A stretch of DNA of 64,000 nt from Amblyornis subalaris. Lineage: Eukaryota; Chordata; Aves; Passeriformes; Ptilonorhynchidae. The notes under the pieces were generated by a model. It searched no databases. It was not told the origin of the DNA and saw nothing but the letters and a program-made list of their open reading frames with translations. How positions within the stretch are numbered: the first letter of the stretch is position 1; each line of letters begins with the position of its first letter. Positions 1-14,731 of this stretch are shown piece by piece. The position numbers were made by a program, and so were the translations under genes. The stretch covers positions 3,891,403-3,955,402 of the forward strand of contig JACAXG010000069.1 in assembly GCA_018881555.1 (NCBI GenBank). Direction: 5' to 3'.

Positions 1-3000
1 TTGTCTGTTCATGGATTAACTCTCTCAAACAATGTAATTTCAGCTCTCCTAAGGAATCAGCAATCCAGATTTTTGAATTTTGATTTTATGCACATATCAA
101 CCAATTCCCTGAATCAGAATAATAATTTTTTTTTTTCCCACATGACAGGACAACTTTATCAAACTAAAGTACATGTGTAATATTGAATAGTCAGATATAT
201 AATGGTGTAAATCAAATCAAAAACAGACTAAGAAAATACAAAGTGCTGAAAAGATTCCTGCACACTTAGTTGTCCTGGATTATCCCTATGACGAACAGAA
301 AAAAAACTCTGCAGGCTTTACTATAAATACAGCACAAGGTACAAAAGCAGGAAAAAGTTGCATTATTTAAACTTGTCACTGTGGGTATCTGAAATGTATT
401 AAAACCAGTCAGGAACTACACTAGTACCTAATTCCAATCAGGCGATTCTACTGAAATGCATTAGCTTAACTTCTTGTATACTTTAAAAGGTTTTGTGATG
501 TTTTCTTTTTGCTATCTCTATATATTGTAAATATAAACAGCTTGATGAGCCCATATGCAGCTTCCCATGGCAAAGTCTCAATCCAGTGTTTAGCTCACAG
601 TTTCCTTAAGTCTTTTTACACAAAACTCCCAGATCACTTGCGAGCAAGGCAATAGAAGCTGAAAGGGGGTTGTTCTGGGGCCACACCCCTGAGGACACTC
701 AGGTCAGCTGCAGACCGTGACCAAAGCCCTCACATACAAATCCTGTACAAAGCATGCAGTGGATTCCCCTGGCAGTGTGCATCCTGTGCATGCAGTCCCT
801 ACTCTGGGGAGAGCATTTCCTCTTACCTGTGGGGTTTTCTTCGGGGAACCTGCCCTTCGTCGGAAGACTAGAGGGCTGTTGGCTGGGGAGGAGCAAGCAA
901 GCTTGCCTTTCCAAGCAAGCAAAGAGCAGCTGACCAGGAAGCTGGTCAGCTGGTGTAGGAAGCAGGCTGAGAGGTTACCCAGACAAAAGACAACATGGTA
1001 GCTTGACAAGTAAACACAGCGGAGAGGCCTGAACTCCCTAAAGCCAAACAAAGTGTGGCTAGGATGCAAGTTTGAGCCCTGGACCACTGATCCCCTACAG
1101 GAACTACAAACATGTTTGCTGGCACTGTACTAGGTCTGCCAGCCAGCATGGTCAGGAAGGTAGGACATGGTGGGACCTGTTCCCAGTAGGAAAAACAGAC
1201 AAGCTTTTACTGTGTCTGTCTCCCCCCACTCTTACTGTCCTAGGCTGGCTTTTGACCTCTAAGTACCCTCATCACACCAGACTCCAGAGCATACTGGATG
1301 TACCACATTGCATACTACTCAAAGTTCACACGCACAAATTTTCTGCAAGGAAGCACAATTTCAACATCATTTTAGATATTTTTCACCAGGGACGTGGGTA
1401 TGGGGAGTGGAGAGAGATAAATAAACAAATGAAGCCTGAACTGGTTTAGGGCCACAGGACATAGAGCTGCATAACATGGGTGAGTGTACGGTCCTAGGTT
1501 CATAGCGAACTTCAGATCTGAATTATTAAGGATTCTAACACTGCAGTCCTGCAAACAGATACTCATTTTAAAAAGAAAATAAAAAGTCACAAGAGCAACA
1601 CAGACTTTGCTTTCTACCATCAAAGTAAAGTTGTAACTCTTAGTGGTCCACTTGCAGCAAAGCGTGACCATGAAAGAGCAAATTCCAGAGAGAATAAGTA
1701 CTTTTTTTTTCCCAGAACAGGCTGTCCTAACACTAATACAACAGACATGCCATATTGCTTATTATTACTGGAAGCAGAAACTTCAATAAGCCATAAAAAC
1801 TTTCTAAGGTTGAAAAGCATCCTCGATGAAGAGAGCACTTTTTAAAGTAATGTTCCACATAGTTTAGATAGATCAAAAGTGTCTAAAGCCGGAGATTATA
1901 TTAAAAACCTTAGAATTTTAGCCAGGCTGGAAAGTACTTGTAATGATTTTATCACATGTTAATAACAGTCTTTGAAGGTGATATTTTGCTCTTAGCTGCA
2001 ATGAGACTCACTAAGAGACAGAATTAAGAATCAGTAGCTGAAGTTAGAGGCAATAATATCCAAAAGTAAGCAATTATGCCCTCGTTAAAACAGGACATTC
2101 AGAAAGAATCTAATGTAAGAAAAATCAAGTTTTTTATCCATAAACATCACCTTCAAATTTCTCAGTCCAACACATTGCAAAAGTAGACATTTCCTGGCTT
2201 TTCAACTAATGATTTCTGAAAGAGTTATCTTCTGCCTTTTTCCTATTCATTTCCCACCCTATCAAGTACGCCAACAAATGTTGCTAAACAATCTACAGGA
2301 AACCTCTTTTTTGCTTTCTACTGTTGCTGGATTTTCCTATTGCACTCCAAACCTGGACATAAGAGGCTATATTTGCCCCATTACAGTGATGTAACTCTGT
2401 CCTAGTGCCAGTTTTAATCTGGATTTTAAATGTTAACTTTCACTATTCCTCGTGCACGGAAAAATTATTAGAGAACTGTCATTGGTCATTCTGTATTGCA
2501 CTTTTTGGGGAACATCAGTAGTATGACTATCTCTTCCCATGGGTTATCCTATGCGTTAGTATTCCCACAGCTAGGCACACAACAAAGCGATTCAATCTGA
2601 ATGTTTGAATAAAGGACCTTAGTGTTATTTCTGTGAGAAGGCTTCAGGAAATGACTGTAATGACCACGATTTATGTTTTCAGACTTTGTTTTGTCATTGG
2701 GAGTAGCTGGCTTCATCCAAAATAAACTTGAAGAGATTATTCAGAGCAACAGATGCTTTTGCAAAGGAGAGATTTATGTTTAAATAAAAATACCGAACAG
2801 TGTCAATTAACAGGGCATTAGGTACATGTTCCTATAACTTTTAATTTTAATTAAATTCAAAGCATATTGACCACTGGTGTTTTCAGGTTTCAGCTAATTG
2901 TTTCACTTACTGTATACACACATGCTGTGCTATAGCTACTAAGTGGGAATCTATTATAAAAAAAGGTTAGTGATTAGCAACTTCCTCTCTCTTCGTAATT

Positions 3001-5467
3001 AAGTATCTTGATAGGAAGCATCCATATGGAGATAACAGAGGCAAATAACAGACTGTATGTTCCCAAAGACCAAGGGAGCACACTTCTAGAAATTTCATAT
3101 ACAAAAAGGCTGGAGTAAGGCCAGTCTTTTTAATGGTCAAAGATAGGTGGATGTACAAATATATTTCTGCCAGACACCACGTTTCACCACAAGTGCCTGG
3201 AACATCACAGATCTTACCATCTGTTTACATGGATGAGCCACAGATGTTCAAACCTCCATATGAGCTGAGTCCAGAAGCTGCATACAGTATTCAGATTCTG
3301 AAAAGTGCAAATATTAAAAACTCAACCCTTGATTTAATTTGTAAGAGGGTTTTCAAGTATAATTTACATTTTCTAGATTTTCTTTGTGTAAGTGATGGTT
3401 TGTGCACATAAATATCTCATTACCACACTAATTTTATATCGGTATACGTATGTACTGAGTGTAAAGAAAGTAGAAAACATATTCTCCTACAAATATATCT
3501 TCTCTTCTGTATCATTTTACTCATGAGACCAGACAGAAGGATAGGAATCAGTGCAGACTCCTTGGTTGTAAATTAATGAAACTACAAGACTTGACATCAA
3601 TGCCTAGAACACAAAGAGGTTAAGGAGGAGAAGATCCCTAGATAATAAGACTGTTATATGTTGATTTTAAAGAAAAACGAAAAATGTTTTCACACAGATT
3701 GAATGAAATTTTATATTCAAAGTTTAAAAAGAGGAAGAAAAATCCGTATCGCAAAAATTCAACTTTTAATTTCGCATGTAAATTTTTATACATGTATAAC
3801 CACACACTAACTCTAGTTTGGGGTTAAATCATCATAAATATCACATGTAGTATTTTAAATGGTGTAAAAATAATTATATGGAGGTGAATAATGTTAAATA
3901 AGGGCTTAGGTGTTCAAATTTCTAAGATAAAATGAAAAAAAACATTGTTTCTATTTTTGATTCCATTTGCCAAATGTTGTACCTTAGGGGAAATATAGCT
4001 ATCACTGAATACTGGTTGAGTCACATATTGAAATTCAGCATAGCAAGATCAGCTGTATTGCTTTCCCCCACTGTGTCAAATGTTTATGTACTGCAGTCAA
4101 ATGCAATTTTTCTTAACTAACCAGAAAAGATTTGGGAGAACTGTTCAGGATAACTACAACCACAGACAAACATAGATTCGATTAATCACGCTTCACAGCA
4201 TGCACATCCCTTATGTTCTCAAAATTCTGGTTTACCAGTGAAACAGAGTATAAAACAGCTTTCAAGCTTTGTCAGCTCAATTTATACAGCAGAGTCCCTT
4301 TATTCCATCGATACCCTTTTTTGTCACAGGCCATAAATCCATCTTCCACCTTCTTCCACTTTAGTTCCTGTCTTACTCTCTGACCACATCCAAACACATA
4401 TCAAATACAATTTTTGTCAACCACCCCTTAATAAAAAATTTATACACAACTAATTCCATACATATAATACACAAAAAGCTGGTTTTCTCTCCCTGGCTTT
4501 TCAAATCCATTATTGAACTAGAATAATTTCATTTTTTGGTTTGGCAATCTACAAATTATATATTTACAGTCCTTACTCAAGAGCCTCTGACCATGAAAAT
4601 TCAAACAGGTTTTGGTCTGCTTTGTCAGAACTGGAGATATAAATAAGATCGTACTTAGGATATGATGCATCAAGAAAGCTAACAGACTGTCTGCAGGCTG
4701 TAATTCAGACTACAGGCTATAGCAAGGCTGAGCTTTGCTAGCTCTCCAAATCATCATGACAGGTAACACTTGGTAGCAAATTTTTTTAATGCAAAAGACA
4801 CCATCATTTCTCATGGAGAGAACAGCAAGTTCCAGTGAGCCCTGTGGGAACAGCATGTTCTCTGCACACAAGCCAGGAGCTATGCTACTTGGGGAGAATG
4901 TTTGTGTTACTGCCTGAAAATGTAAATACATCTGTATTCTACTTTGGGTAACAATACTTTCATTCAAGCAGAGCAAGCTGGGACACAGGAACAGAGAATT
5001 ACTCTTTCAGAGGCGCAAAACTCAAATCCTGAGACAACCCGAAGCAATCCTGTCCTTGATACTGGGAATGCAAATACATTCAAATAATCAGACCTTTCCA
5101 TATCTATAGGGAGGTAAGTTCTCACCTGCTATGAACATCCACACATCCATCTTTGAGGTATATTTTAGTATCAGTAAGTCTACTGCACAGCTATTGTACA
5201 GAAAGTGACTACAAAGGCAAAATTACACAAGCAAGCCAAAAGCTGCTCCATTAATATGACTTGGAGATTTTTCTTTTCCCCTCTGGGCCAAATTACATCA
5301 CATACTTTATTTAATAGTATAAATCGACATTTTAAAGATACTTTGAAGATACTGGTTGGAACAGCTAATTTTCATTTCAATATTCCCAGTTATTCCCTTT
5401 GGTTTCTTCCTATATCCAAATGTGATACGAACTCACTTGGTTTTCCTTCTCATTCTCTTTCTTTTCT

Positions 5468-5482
5468 CCCTCTCTCTCTCTG
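5468..5482. repeat. (CT)n microsatellite
   Basis: About six to seven CT dinucleotides in a pyrimidine-rich stretch. Confidence 0.7.
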
Positions 5483-8400
5483 CCCTTCTCATTTCACACT
5501 TTTAAATCTGCTGGATGATCTAACAGAACACACAGACATCAAAGATGTTTGTTTATGGTCTTTTAAGATGATACAATACATTATCGTACTGACATGATTC
5601 CACTTTTTTGCTTGTTTCGAAGACTGTTAAAATGCTTAATGATCATCCAGGAAGAAGGCAAAACATCTTCCATTCAAAAATAAAAGATTTTTTTTTTTAT
5701 TTTAACCTATTTTTTCATTTTTCAGGCTCCAGAATAATCTTTGTATAGTCCATAGTTAATCTACAACTTTAAAGCGACCACTGTAAATGAGAGAAGAAAA
5801 AGTTCAGTATACATCTGGCTAAGCAAAATGCTTTATCTTTTCTTGTGAATGCAACATTTCTGGTTACAAGTTCTATAATGTTTTGTATGACAGATTGTAA
5901 CATAGAACCACGATAATACAGTCACATCAATATGTTCTTTTTTAAGCACAAAGTATTTTAGGTGTGTAAAGTTGAGGTATGTAGAAATATTTATTTCAGA
6001 CAAGCAGTACCACACAAAGTCACTTCATATTTTCAAATAAAATTACATAGCTATAGCAACAGCAACAGAAGGCCCTGTCTGATCCTCTACTAACTTTGAC
6101 CAGTACTTAATTCCCAAGGCTGCCATGAATTATTAGCAGAATATGGGCTTGCTGACGTGGATACTTGCACTCACATCAAAAGCACTTCAAGGTTAAGGGG
6201 AAGTTTTTTTCTTTTTGTAAGCTCTTTCAAATTAAGTAAAGCATTACTCCATATCAACTTTAAATTTAAGGAGACTAGCACACATGAATTTTACTTGCTT
6301 CAGCCAAACACCAATACAAACTACACAAACAGAAGGACTCAAGGTAGGTACTATGTAAAAGCTATAACTTGCACTGTCTTCCTTGTGAAGTTAAGCTCCC
6401 TTGCATTTATAAAGAAAAGCCTCTGGCATGTTTTAAACAAGACTGAAAATCTGAGACTCTCTTCTAAACACTCGGGAAAACCTTTCCAAAGAGTTCTAAA
6501 AAGCCAGCTATCTAGACTTCCTAATGTGGATGCAAAATATTGCAAGAATTATTTAAGGTAATAGAAGACAAAAAGTTTCTTTCAAGTAGCATTGGTATAG
6601 TCAAGGAGGCCCTGAGCTATGAATTATGGGAGCCTCTAGACAGGAAGCAGTAAAATGTTCAGTGCAGGCTAATTCTGGCCTAATTAGCCTTGGCACAATA
6701 CACCTATACTGATTCTTGGATCAAACCAATGTCCTAATGTGGGCCTTCACTGCCTCAGGTCTTTGCTACAGATATATCTCATACAATATCATATTGCAAA
6801 TATACTCCAGAATTTCATTCCTTCTTTAGCTGTCAACCTGCTCTGACTTGCCCAAGGTTATGTTTAAGTTATGTATATACCCATCCTGTGCCTACCATCC
6901 TGTTTAGCTTATAATCTCATAAGGGCAGGGACTTCCTTTCACTACTTGTTTGAACAGCATCCAGCACAACAGGACTTTGATCCAGCCTGAAGGCACTGCT
7001 TGTGGTATGTTAGATTCCAAATATCACATATAGAATTCTGTATCAATACAGTTTCAGTTCCTGGAAACATGGCATTAACAGTACTGAAACAGTCCATGTG
7101 CTCAGCTACAGCACAGGGCCAATTTTTCATGTTGTTCCCCTTACAATCACAGCAAACACGGCATCATAAGAAACTCACTTAAATTTGAAGGTTTTTTTCC
7201 ATAGTACCTCTTTTTTGCTGACCACAGAAGAAGTAGCAATGTTCAGAGCTAAATAACCTGACTATATTTAAAAAATTATCCTGGTAGAGGTAACTTCCAT
7301 TCATATGGGACACGACAAGTCATGTGGCTGTTCAGAACCACATTACCGCATTCTCCACGCTTAATGTCTCGCCAGCTTATTTCCTTATGCTTCACATACG
7401 TCAGAGAAACTCTGTTGAAACCAGATTTCACATCTAAGACAAATTTGGATTTCTTATTCCAGAAATATCATAGGTATTAATAATTTATAATATAATTTAC
7501 AATCTCGCTTAATACATATCTTCTCAGTCAGACTGATTTCACTGTGGTTTAGGTTTTATATTAGCAAAGGTAATAATGCACCTATTTTCTTTATCTGACC
7601 ACTATGGAAAAGTTGGCAAAAGTTACCTCAAATATCACCTGTGCAAGAAAACCACTTTTTTTTGTTAAACTACATAAAGCCATTTAGAGGAACTAAGCAG
7701 TTTGTTTGGCTGATCCACATCTAACAAAAATATTTTAGACAGAATCACCATAGTACTGACTTTCAGTTTGTGATGGTCACTTTAATCTTGCATGAGTCTG
7801 TGCATTACTGTGTAAGATATGCAAGCAGCAATATTGCTAAAATTACATTTCTGTTTTCTGTTTCAGGGTCGAAAAATAATTTCTTTGCTAGCAAAAAAAG
7901 ATATCCAGAGAAGTTTTACAAGGAAATTTTATATAGCCAGGAGCAATAATATGTATTAGAAAGAGCAAGGCAGCTGTGCGAAGAATATTTACTATTTAAA
8001 ATTATTTACTCACACAATTCCACCTGAAAAGCTAAGACTTCAATAAGGAAAGCTAATAAGAAAGAGCATAGGCTTGTATCTTTCTGGCAGAATGTATGTG
8101 CTTCTTGGTATAACCTAAGCTATTTACCAGCAAACACTAGCTTTATTACACTGCACAGCAAAGTGACATTTCCAGTGGAAAAACAAGCAACATGGAAAGT
8201 TCTTTGCATCAACATATGTTTACAGAAATGAATGTGATCTTATAGCATTTATGAGAATAGCGTAGAGCATTACCTTAGTAACTTTCTAATTTCTGATTTC
8301 AATCTGTTGCTCTATTGTTTTAAACCTGAGTTGTGTAGAGGTAACACCTGAAAATCTCAGGAAACCAACAAGGGAGTCACTGTGATAACTCCATCTGATT

Positions 8401-10635
8401 AAACCACAGATCCTGTATAGCATTTCCCACAGGTTTCTAATTCACTGTGGGTAGAATTTGCTTTTAAAAATCTGAAGTCCAACATGCTGTCATTTTTCTT
8501 GTGACAAAAAAAAATCTCTACAAATTAAGGAAAACATCATAACACTATAAAAGAAAGGGTGGGAGGGGAGGGTGTTGAACTCTGCAGTTATTTAACATAC
8601 TAGATGTTAACACTATCCTGCCTTTTACTAGTATGTCTGTTCTTACTATAGGAGATGCAAGGGGGGAATATGAAAGGAGTGGGGATTCTTTATCATATTG
8701 CGAGCTCAGAATTGCATGCATTTCTCCAACAGTTCTGCCCCAATTGCTAGCATACAGTATACTATGAAAATGTGAGACATGCCACATGTCTAAATTAGGC
8801 ACAAATACGGTGTAGTGCAACACCACTATATTTTATTACAGAAGAACAAAAACTGTGGGACCAAACACAGTCTATTTCAGACGTGAACAAACCCCGCATG
8901 CACTGACCACATGTAACATCATGAGGCTTTTTTAAACCTAGTAAGAGAACTACAAAGTTAACTTACCTGATCTCACACAGCACAGAATCTCAAACGTTAG
9001 CTGCCAGTGAACTACTTCCTAAACACAAGCATTCTTGTTTACGGTATGTAATTAACAGAGTAGAAAAAGTCAAAATTACTCACAGAGTCCTGAAGATGCA
9101 ATAGCAAACTATTAAGACAGGAAATTCCAGTGCAATATTATAAAACAAGTAGGAATAAACATGCATGAAGTCAGGAACTGACAGGCCTCTGGATTACTGC
9201 AACTGTAGGAATCATGCTCATGCTTGCTGGACTATAATTTATGAAACGGAGCCCAGGAAACAACCAATCGCTTAGCTTCTCCTAACAAGTCCAACTGGCT
9301 ATGAAAAGCTGGAAGTGCTGCATAGAACAATGAAGAGGAGCTATCCCACATATTAATCTGCTTATCTAGGATTGCCTTCTGTGTGGAGAGAGGGAAGCAT
9401 GTAACAAGGAGAGGGAAAAAAAAGAAAGAAAAATCACAGTTTCACTGTTAAAACAACAGAATAAATCCCAGCCAAAATGCAAATCCTTCATTGCGGTCAG
9501 ATGGCTAGTACTGCAGTTAAACATTTGTAGCATCACCTTTTGTAGCTACAACATTTCAGAAGACCACCATCTTCCTTAGCAGTGATTTTTTTCACAGTAC
9601 TGACAGAAAGCTATACAAACTGGATTTATTTCTTATGCAACTCTTGCACTGTTCTGCTGCTGTTAATTTAGATATAATGTTACTGCTAAATGTGAAACAT
9701 CCTTCCATTAAATCTGATTAGAGTAAGATTATTCTTTTCACCAATGACAGGTGGCTGTTCAGTGCATTAACGAGCCATCCTTCCTGGAAAGGAAGGACCA
9801 TCTGCATGGTCCTAGGATTTAAGATTTAAAAGACCATCATTTACAAGAAAGATAAGAGGCACAAGAGAATGTGTCTTCAATTAATAAGCAAAAAAGAAAT
9901 ACTTTAAACAATATGAAGAGACCAGAAATCACACACTGGAGCATATGGAGCCAAAGTTGTCCTTCCTGAGAAAGTCCGTGGTTTCAAAATGCGGGTTTGA
10001 CCAGTTTGCAACTAACATTGCTTTTATGTTTTCTGGTAAATAACTTTTCTGAAGCGCTTTAGATCAAGAGAAAATAATTTATTTTTTAAATTAATATGAA
10101 ATAAGTAATATTAAATAAATATTGAAATATTTATTATTATTGTTTCTTTTATAAAATAGTGTAAAATAAAATTTATACTTTCATCTAATGAAAAATAGGA
10201 ATCTGTCAAGATAAAAGTTTGAACCTTACTGAATTATCTTCCTATAAATGTGCCCACCGAATTCTCTGTGTTGATAAAACTTCTATTTACTAAAAAAAAA
10301 AAAAAGAAATGATCTTTAATACATAAAAAGCTACAGTTTTTGAAAAGAGCCGTTGGCCTGTTTAAACAGAAACCCTAGTAATACTGAATGAAAACACAGA
10401 TAACCTGGGGTGAGTTAGCATGAATTTTAAGAAGAATGAAGAATGGAAATCATAGGTAGGTTTGGTTTCTCTGTCCTTAAATCCTTTTCACATACAGTTA
10501 TTCTTCACATTCCTTTCCTTTTCTTCTTCCTCTTGTAATCCATGCCGTAATAATTTCTGAAACCTCCTTGGCAAAATGTATTTTATAAAACCCACTCCTG
10601 TATTTGCTCTCATGGTACCATATTCAACAGATTTT

Positions 10636-10680
10636 ACAGATATTTTTACAGATATTTTTACAGATAATTTTACAGATATT
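10636..10680. repeat. 12-bp tandem repeat, about 3.75 copies
   Basis: The unit ACAGATATTTTT is repeated at 10636, 10648, 10660 (one change) and 10672 (partial). On the minus strand it yields a repeated SVKI peptide in a spurious open frame. Confidence 0.9.
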
Positions 10681-12750
10681 ACAGCTTTAGATACTTTCCC
10701 AGAAGACAGCTGGTAGCTGCAGATGACCATCTGAACCACTTTGTCCTGCTGGGCACCATAACTTGAATTAGAGTGACAGAAGCCTTTACTCTCATGAATC
10801 AGGTCTTTTTGCATACCTAGGCAGGCTCCTCCCCAGGTTTACAGCGTACTAGAGTAATCAGGAGGTGTTTCAGCATTGCGTCCTTTTAAATACATCTTCA
10901 TGAAAACTTGTAATGCAAAAAGGAAAAAAACCAGTATGCTGAAAATGAACAATTTGCAACAGATACTGAAAGTGATAGTCAGTTGTGTTGTTTCTGTTTA
11001 TTGGAAAAAAATCTCAGTGTTCCGCAGATTTCTGAGCAACATATAAAACAAATAACTTTGTTCCAAGATTCTACAATTCCACCGTGACTAAAGAGCAGCC
11101 ACTTCCAAAGAACAGCATTTGTAAACCAAACGAAGAAGTTGAAGTGATGGCATACAAATAATAAAAAATTCAAATATATTTTTAAAGGGGTAATATTATA
11201 CAATTTAACCTACCAATTTGAAAATATTCTAGTCACACCTATGGGGTGCTTACAAATCTTCAGTTATCTATATTCATTGGCAACCTTGCCACCAGCCCAT
11301 ATTCTATTTGACAAACACAATGGCTTCACAGTTTTGGAACTTGAGATCATTACCTTTGTAAGTCAAGTCTCTGAACTGGAAAAGAAAATCCTATAAATTT
11401 CAATTTTAGCTCCCTTCCTCCCAAACATAAGGAAAATCAAGCTATTACCAGCTGGTTTCTTTCCATGATTACTGAGGAATAGCCTCCTCCAAAGAAGAGT
11501 GTCTGCTAACGAAAGAGGTAAGTGAATATATTTACACACATGCTAAAGGGCTTTTTTAGGCTTTAGCCCTTTTAAAGGGCCAAAGTGATCTCCCTTTCCC
11601 CCTGAAACAGGCTTCAGAATTGTCCGTTCTATCCCACCATACACTGACTTTATGAAAGGCTCTGGTTAGGAGGTGGAATGCCTGGCCCATATACCTGACA
11701 AAAACATCCTTTTACACCTTTTTCTTCTTTCTATGACTTTCCCAAGTAAAATGCAAAGGTGTTAGCTCTAAGTCTCTCAACAAAGAAATCTACCACCAGT
11801 CTCAGATACACCCTCAAAGAGAAGCAGTCTTACTTTGCATCTCAAGACCACAAAGAGCATTAGCTCCTACCATTTCCACTAGTGCAAGATTATACATGTA
11901 GCCTGACACCCACATTCAGTGTTTTGCAAACAAAATCCACTGAGTACCATAATAAATTGGTACCATTCCCTTATTTGCCATATAACTCTGGACTATATCA
12001 CATTGCCAGTTTACTGTAGTTCAATTTAAAATCAAATAATTTACTGAAATAATATCTGCAGTTGAGAAAAGTCTTCACTGAATAACTGGATTTTCTGAGG
12101 TAAAGTAATTCAGTTAATCCTTCAGTACTTAAGATAACATATCCTTTTTTTTCTATCTTGTTAAATTATTCATCTCCATAATAGGAGTTTTCTGCATGTA
12201 ATTCATTCTTTCTGTACTTGGCTGTCTTTCAGAACTCCCTGATTTATTGTGTTTCTGAGTCTGCCACACTGATATCAACTTCACATCAACTAATAAAGTC
12301 AGTGCCCTTAAAAGTAATGCATTCCTCCGCCAGTTACAATTTTTTTAAATGGTTCATCCACAAATGATTTCTTTCTGTCAGTGTTTGAAATTATTTTGTT
12401 AGCTGAAATCTTTTATAAACACTATAGCATACAGCTTAAAAGGAAAACATATCAAGCAGGAACTTCAGCATTTATCTGCCTGGAGGTTAATCTTTCTGGC
12501 AAACTGAAGGGGAATCCCATTTTCGTACATTAAACTGTCTGGGCATAGTAGACTGAACCGACTGGAAAAGGCAAGCACAGCCTAGATATGAATGAGATGT
12601 CTTGGTAGTTCCATCTGGCTTTATGGAAAAGTGCTAATGGGAGGCACTTCATTCTCATCTCTCCTTAGCTAAATTGGGACCTGTGAAAAAAGAGCTACTT
12701 TTGTCAGTGGCAATTAGGTTGTCCAAAAGAAGAATGCAAGATTAAGTGAA

Positions 12751-13282
12751 TGTGCTGGTTTTGACTGGGTTTTATTTTCTCCATAGTAGCTGGCAGGTGC
12801 TTATACTTTGGACTTGTGCTGGAAACAGTGTTGATAACATGGATATATATCAGCTATTGCTGAGAAGGGCTTACACAGCATCAAAACTGTTTCTGCTACT
12901 TACCCACCCCACCAGTGACAAGGCTGGGGGGGGGGCACAAGAGGTTGCAGTGGGGACACAGCTGGGATGGCTCAGCCCCACTCACCCAAGGGATATCCCA
13001 TCCCATATCCCATTGTGTTCAGCATATAAACCTGAGGGAAGAAGGAGGAAGAAGGAGGATGTTTGGAGTAATGGTGTTTGTCTTCCCAAATCACTGTTAC
13101 ATGTGTTGGGGCCCCACTCTCCTGGGGATGGCTGAATGCTTGTCTTCCCTTGGGAAGTGGCTTTCCCGTTTATACTACCTTTATCTCAATCCACGAGTTT
13201 GAGATTTTCTGTGATTTTCTCCCCCACCCCAGTGGGGGGTAAGTGAGCGAGCTCAGTTGCCAGCTCAGGTTAAACAATAACA
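12751..13282 (+). mobile_element. Solo LTR of an avian ERVL-type endogenous retrovirus
   Basis: The element begins TGTGCTGGTTTTGACTGGG and ends ...TTAAACAATAACA, keeping the TG...CA ends of an LTR over about 532 bp. It has a TATA box (TATAAA at 13025-13030) and the U5-side text 'TTTATCTCAATCCACGAG' seen in many bird LTRs of this family. I recognise the consensus as a widespread LTR family of neoavian birds. Flanking 5-mers (GTGAA and GTTAC) are not a clean target-site duplication, so the insertion is old or the ends have drifted. No internal retroviral genes flank it. Confidence 0.85.
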
Positions 13283-14699
13283 GTTACATTCCAGCATGTA
13301 TCAATTTTCTCAAGGCACTTTCAAACCCATTGTGGATTATGTTGCTCATCCCTTAGATTTCACACTCCTTTATTCCTGCAGTTCCAAAAGTGTCTTGTAG
13401 ATGACAAGGTATTTGCAAGTTGAAACATCTGCAGATTTACTTGATCCTGCAAAATGTATTTGTGTTTGTCTTTCCTAGGGTTCCTGCAATCCACGAAGTT
13501 CATGTGGAAGTGATTGTTACCAGTTTCTCTGTATGGACTAACTGTATAAGCTACAAAATCCCCCTTGCAATGCACACCTAAAATATAGGCATATTGCTGT
13601 CACACCCTGCTCTAAAAACAGCAGCAATATTCTACATGCTAGGGCATATGAATAATTGCAGATACGAACAATGGAAGTGGAGATCTGTAGGCAGGCTACA
13701 AGAGAAATTGTAACTCTGTATTCATCTGATTAAGCAGCAGGTAAAATCTGCCAGTGAACATTACATGAAGAATAAGGTTGCTATGATACTATTTGGGAAA
13801 AAGCACTGCGCTCTGAATATGTTGATGTATAAGCAAACATACTTAGTTTAGTAAACTAGTTGTTCATATCTCCAGATGCTGATTTTATTTGATACAGCAG
13901 CAATGCCAACAAACACCAGACCATAAAATAAAGTTGTACTCTTTATGGTAGTTTCGTGAAGGAAATAATTTGAACTGCATACAAAGAAACATGGAAAATA
14001 TGCAAGGAATGGAACATATGATCCATGAATACACATCCTACGTCAGAAGCAGAAGGACCTCATCCAGCATGTAACTCTATAAAGATTTAGTAAGACACTA
14101 TATAAAAGAATGTGAAACTCCTGCTCACAGTAAACAAGAACAACCTTTAGTTCAGGCTACATTATATGTCTACAAAAAATAAGCTGAAGAAACAGAGTGC
14201 ACATATAACAGATTTTTTGGGAAATAAATAAATAAAAACCCATGTATTAGTACATTCATTTAGGAACCCAAGGATTCATCTGTCCTACTGGTTCAGATGC
14301 ACATGAAAAAGCTCAGCCAGTGCTAAAGTTGCTGCTAGATGCACAGTTAGCTAGCAAACTCAATAAAAAAGCAACATAAGCAATTTTAATTTCTGCATAA
14401 AGGGAGATCAGAGTTGTACAGTTTGGCTGTATTAATTGAAAACCTTAAGCCTGCATAAAATATGCTGTATTATATGCATGTGCCTGTATTGTGCTCAGGA
14501 TGGAGATACTTTAAGACCCCAAGAACTTCTAAACCAATTTCATATTTTGTAAATATTTTTAATTCAATAGCTTGAATAACAAGTTATTACCGATTTTGTC
14601 AATAGAACAGTTGCACTAAGTCAGACAGAATAGTTCGGCCCTGTGTCCCAGATTCGAAAGTGAGCTACATGGGATGCTTAGTGGGAGACATGCCCACCA

Positions 14700-14731
14700 G
14701 AAAAAAAAAGGAAAAAAAAAAAGAAAAAAAT
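14700..14731. repeat. A-rich low-complexity tract
   Basis: A-runs interrupted by single or double G. No retroposed sequence was recognised directly upstream. Confidence 0.7.

Larger units (their letters stand above)
1..12750. other. Intergenic, no gene recognised
   Basis: AT-rich sequence with scattered short open frames, none longer than 134 codons and none recognisable. A slightly GC-richer patch at about 640-1270 carries open frames on both strands (127 codons on minus, 125 on plus), but I see no splice or protein signature. By vertebrate synteny this side should lead toward PDE4D; I found none of its known N-terminal exons. Confidence 0.6.

Noticed and set aside
6157..6561. 134-codon plus frame
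   Set aside because: AT-rich chance frame with no recognisable motif.
10488..10814. 108-codon minus frame with an SVKI repeat
   Set aside because: The repeat comes from a 12-bp microsatellite-like array. There is no other protein evidence.
12746..13202. Plus-strand frames of 95 and 129 codons
   Set aside because: They fall wholly within the solo LTR.
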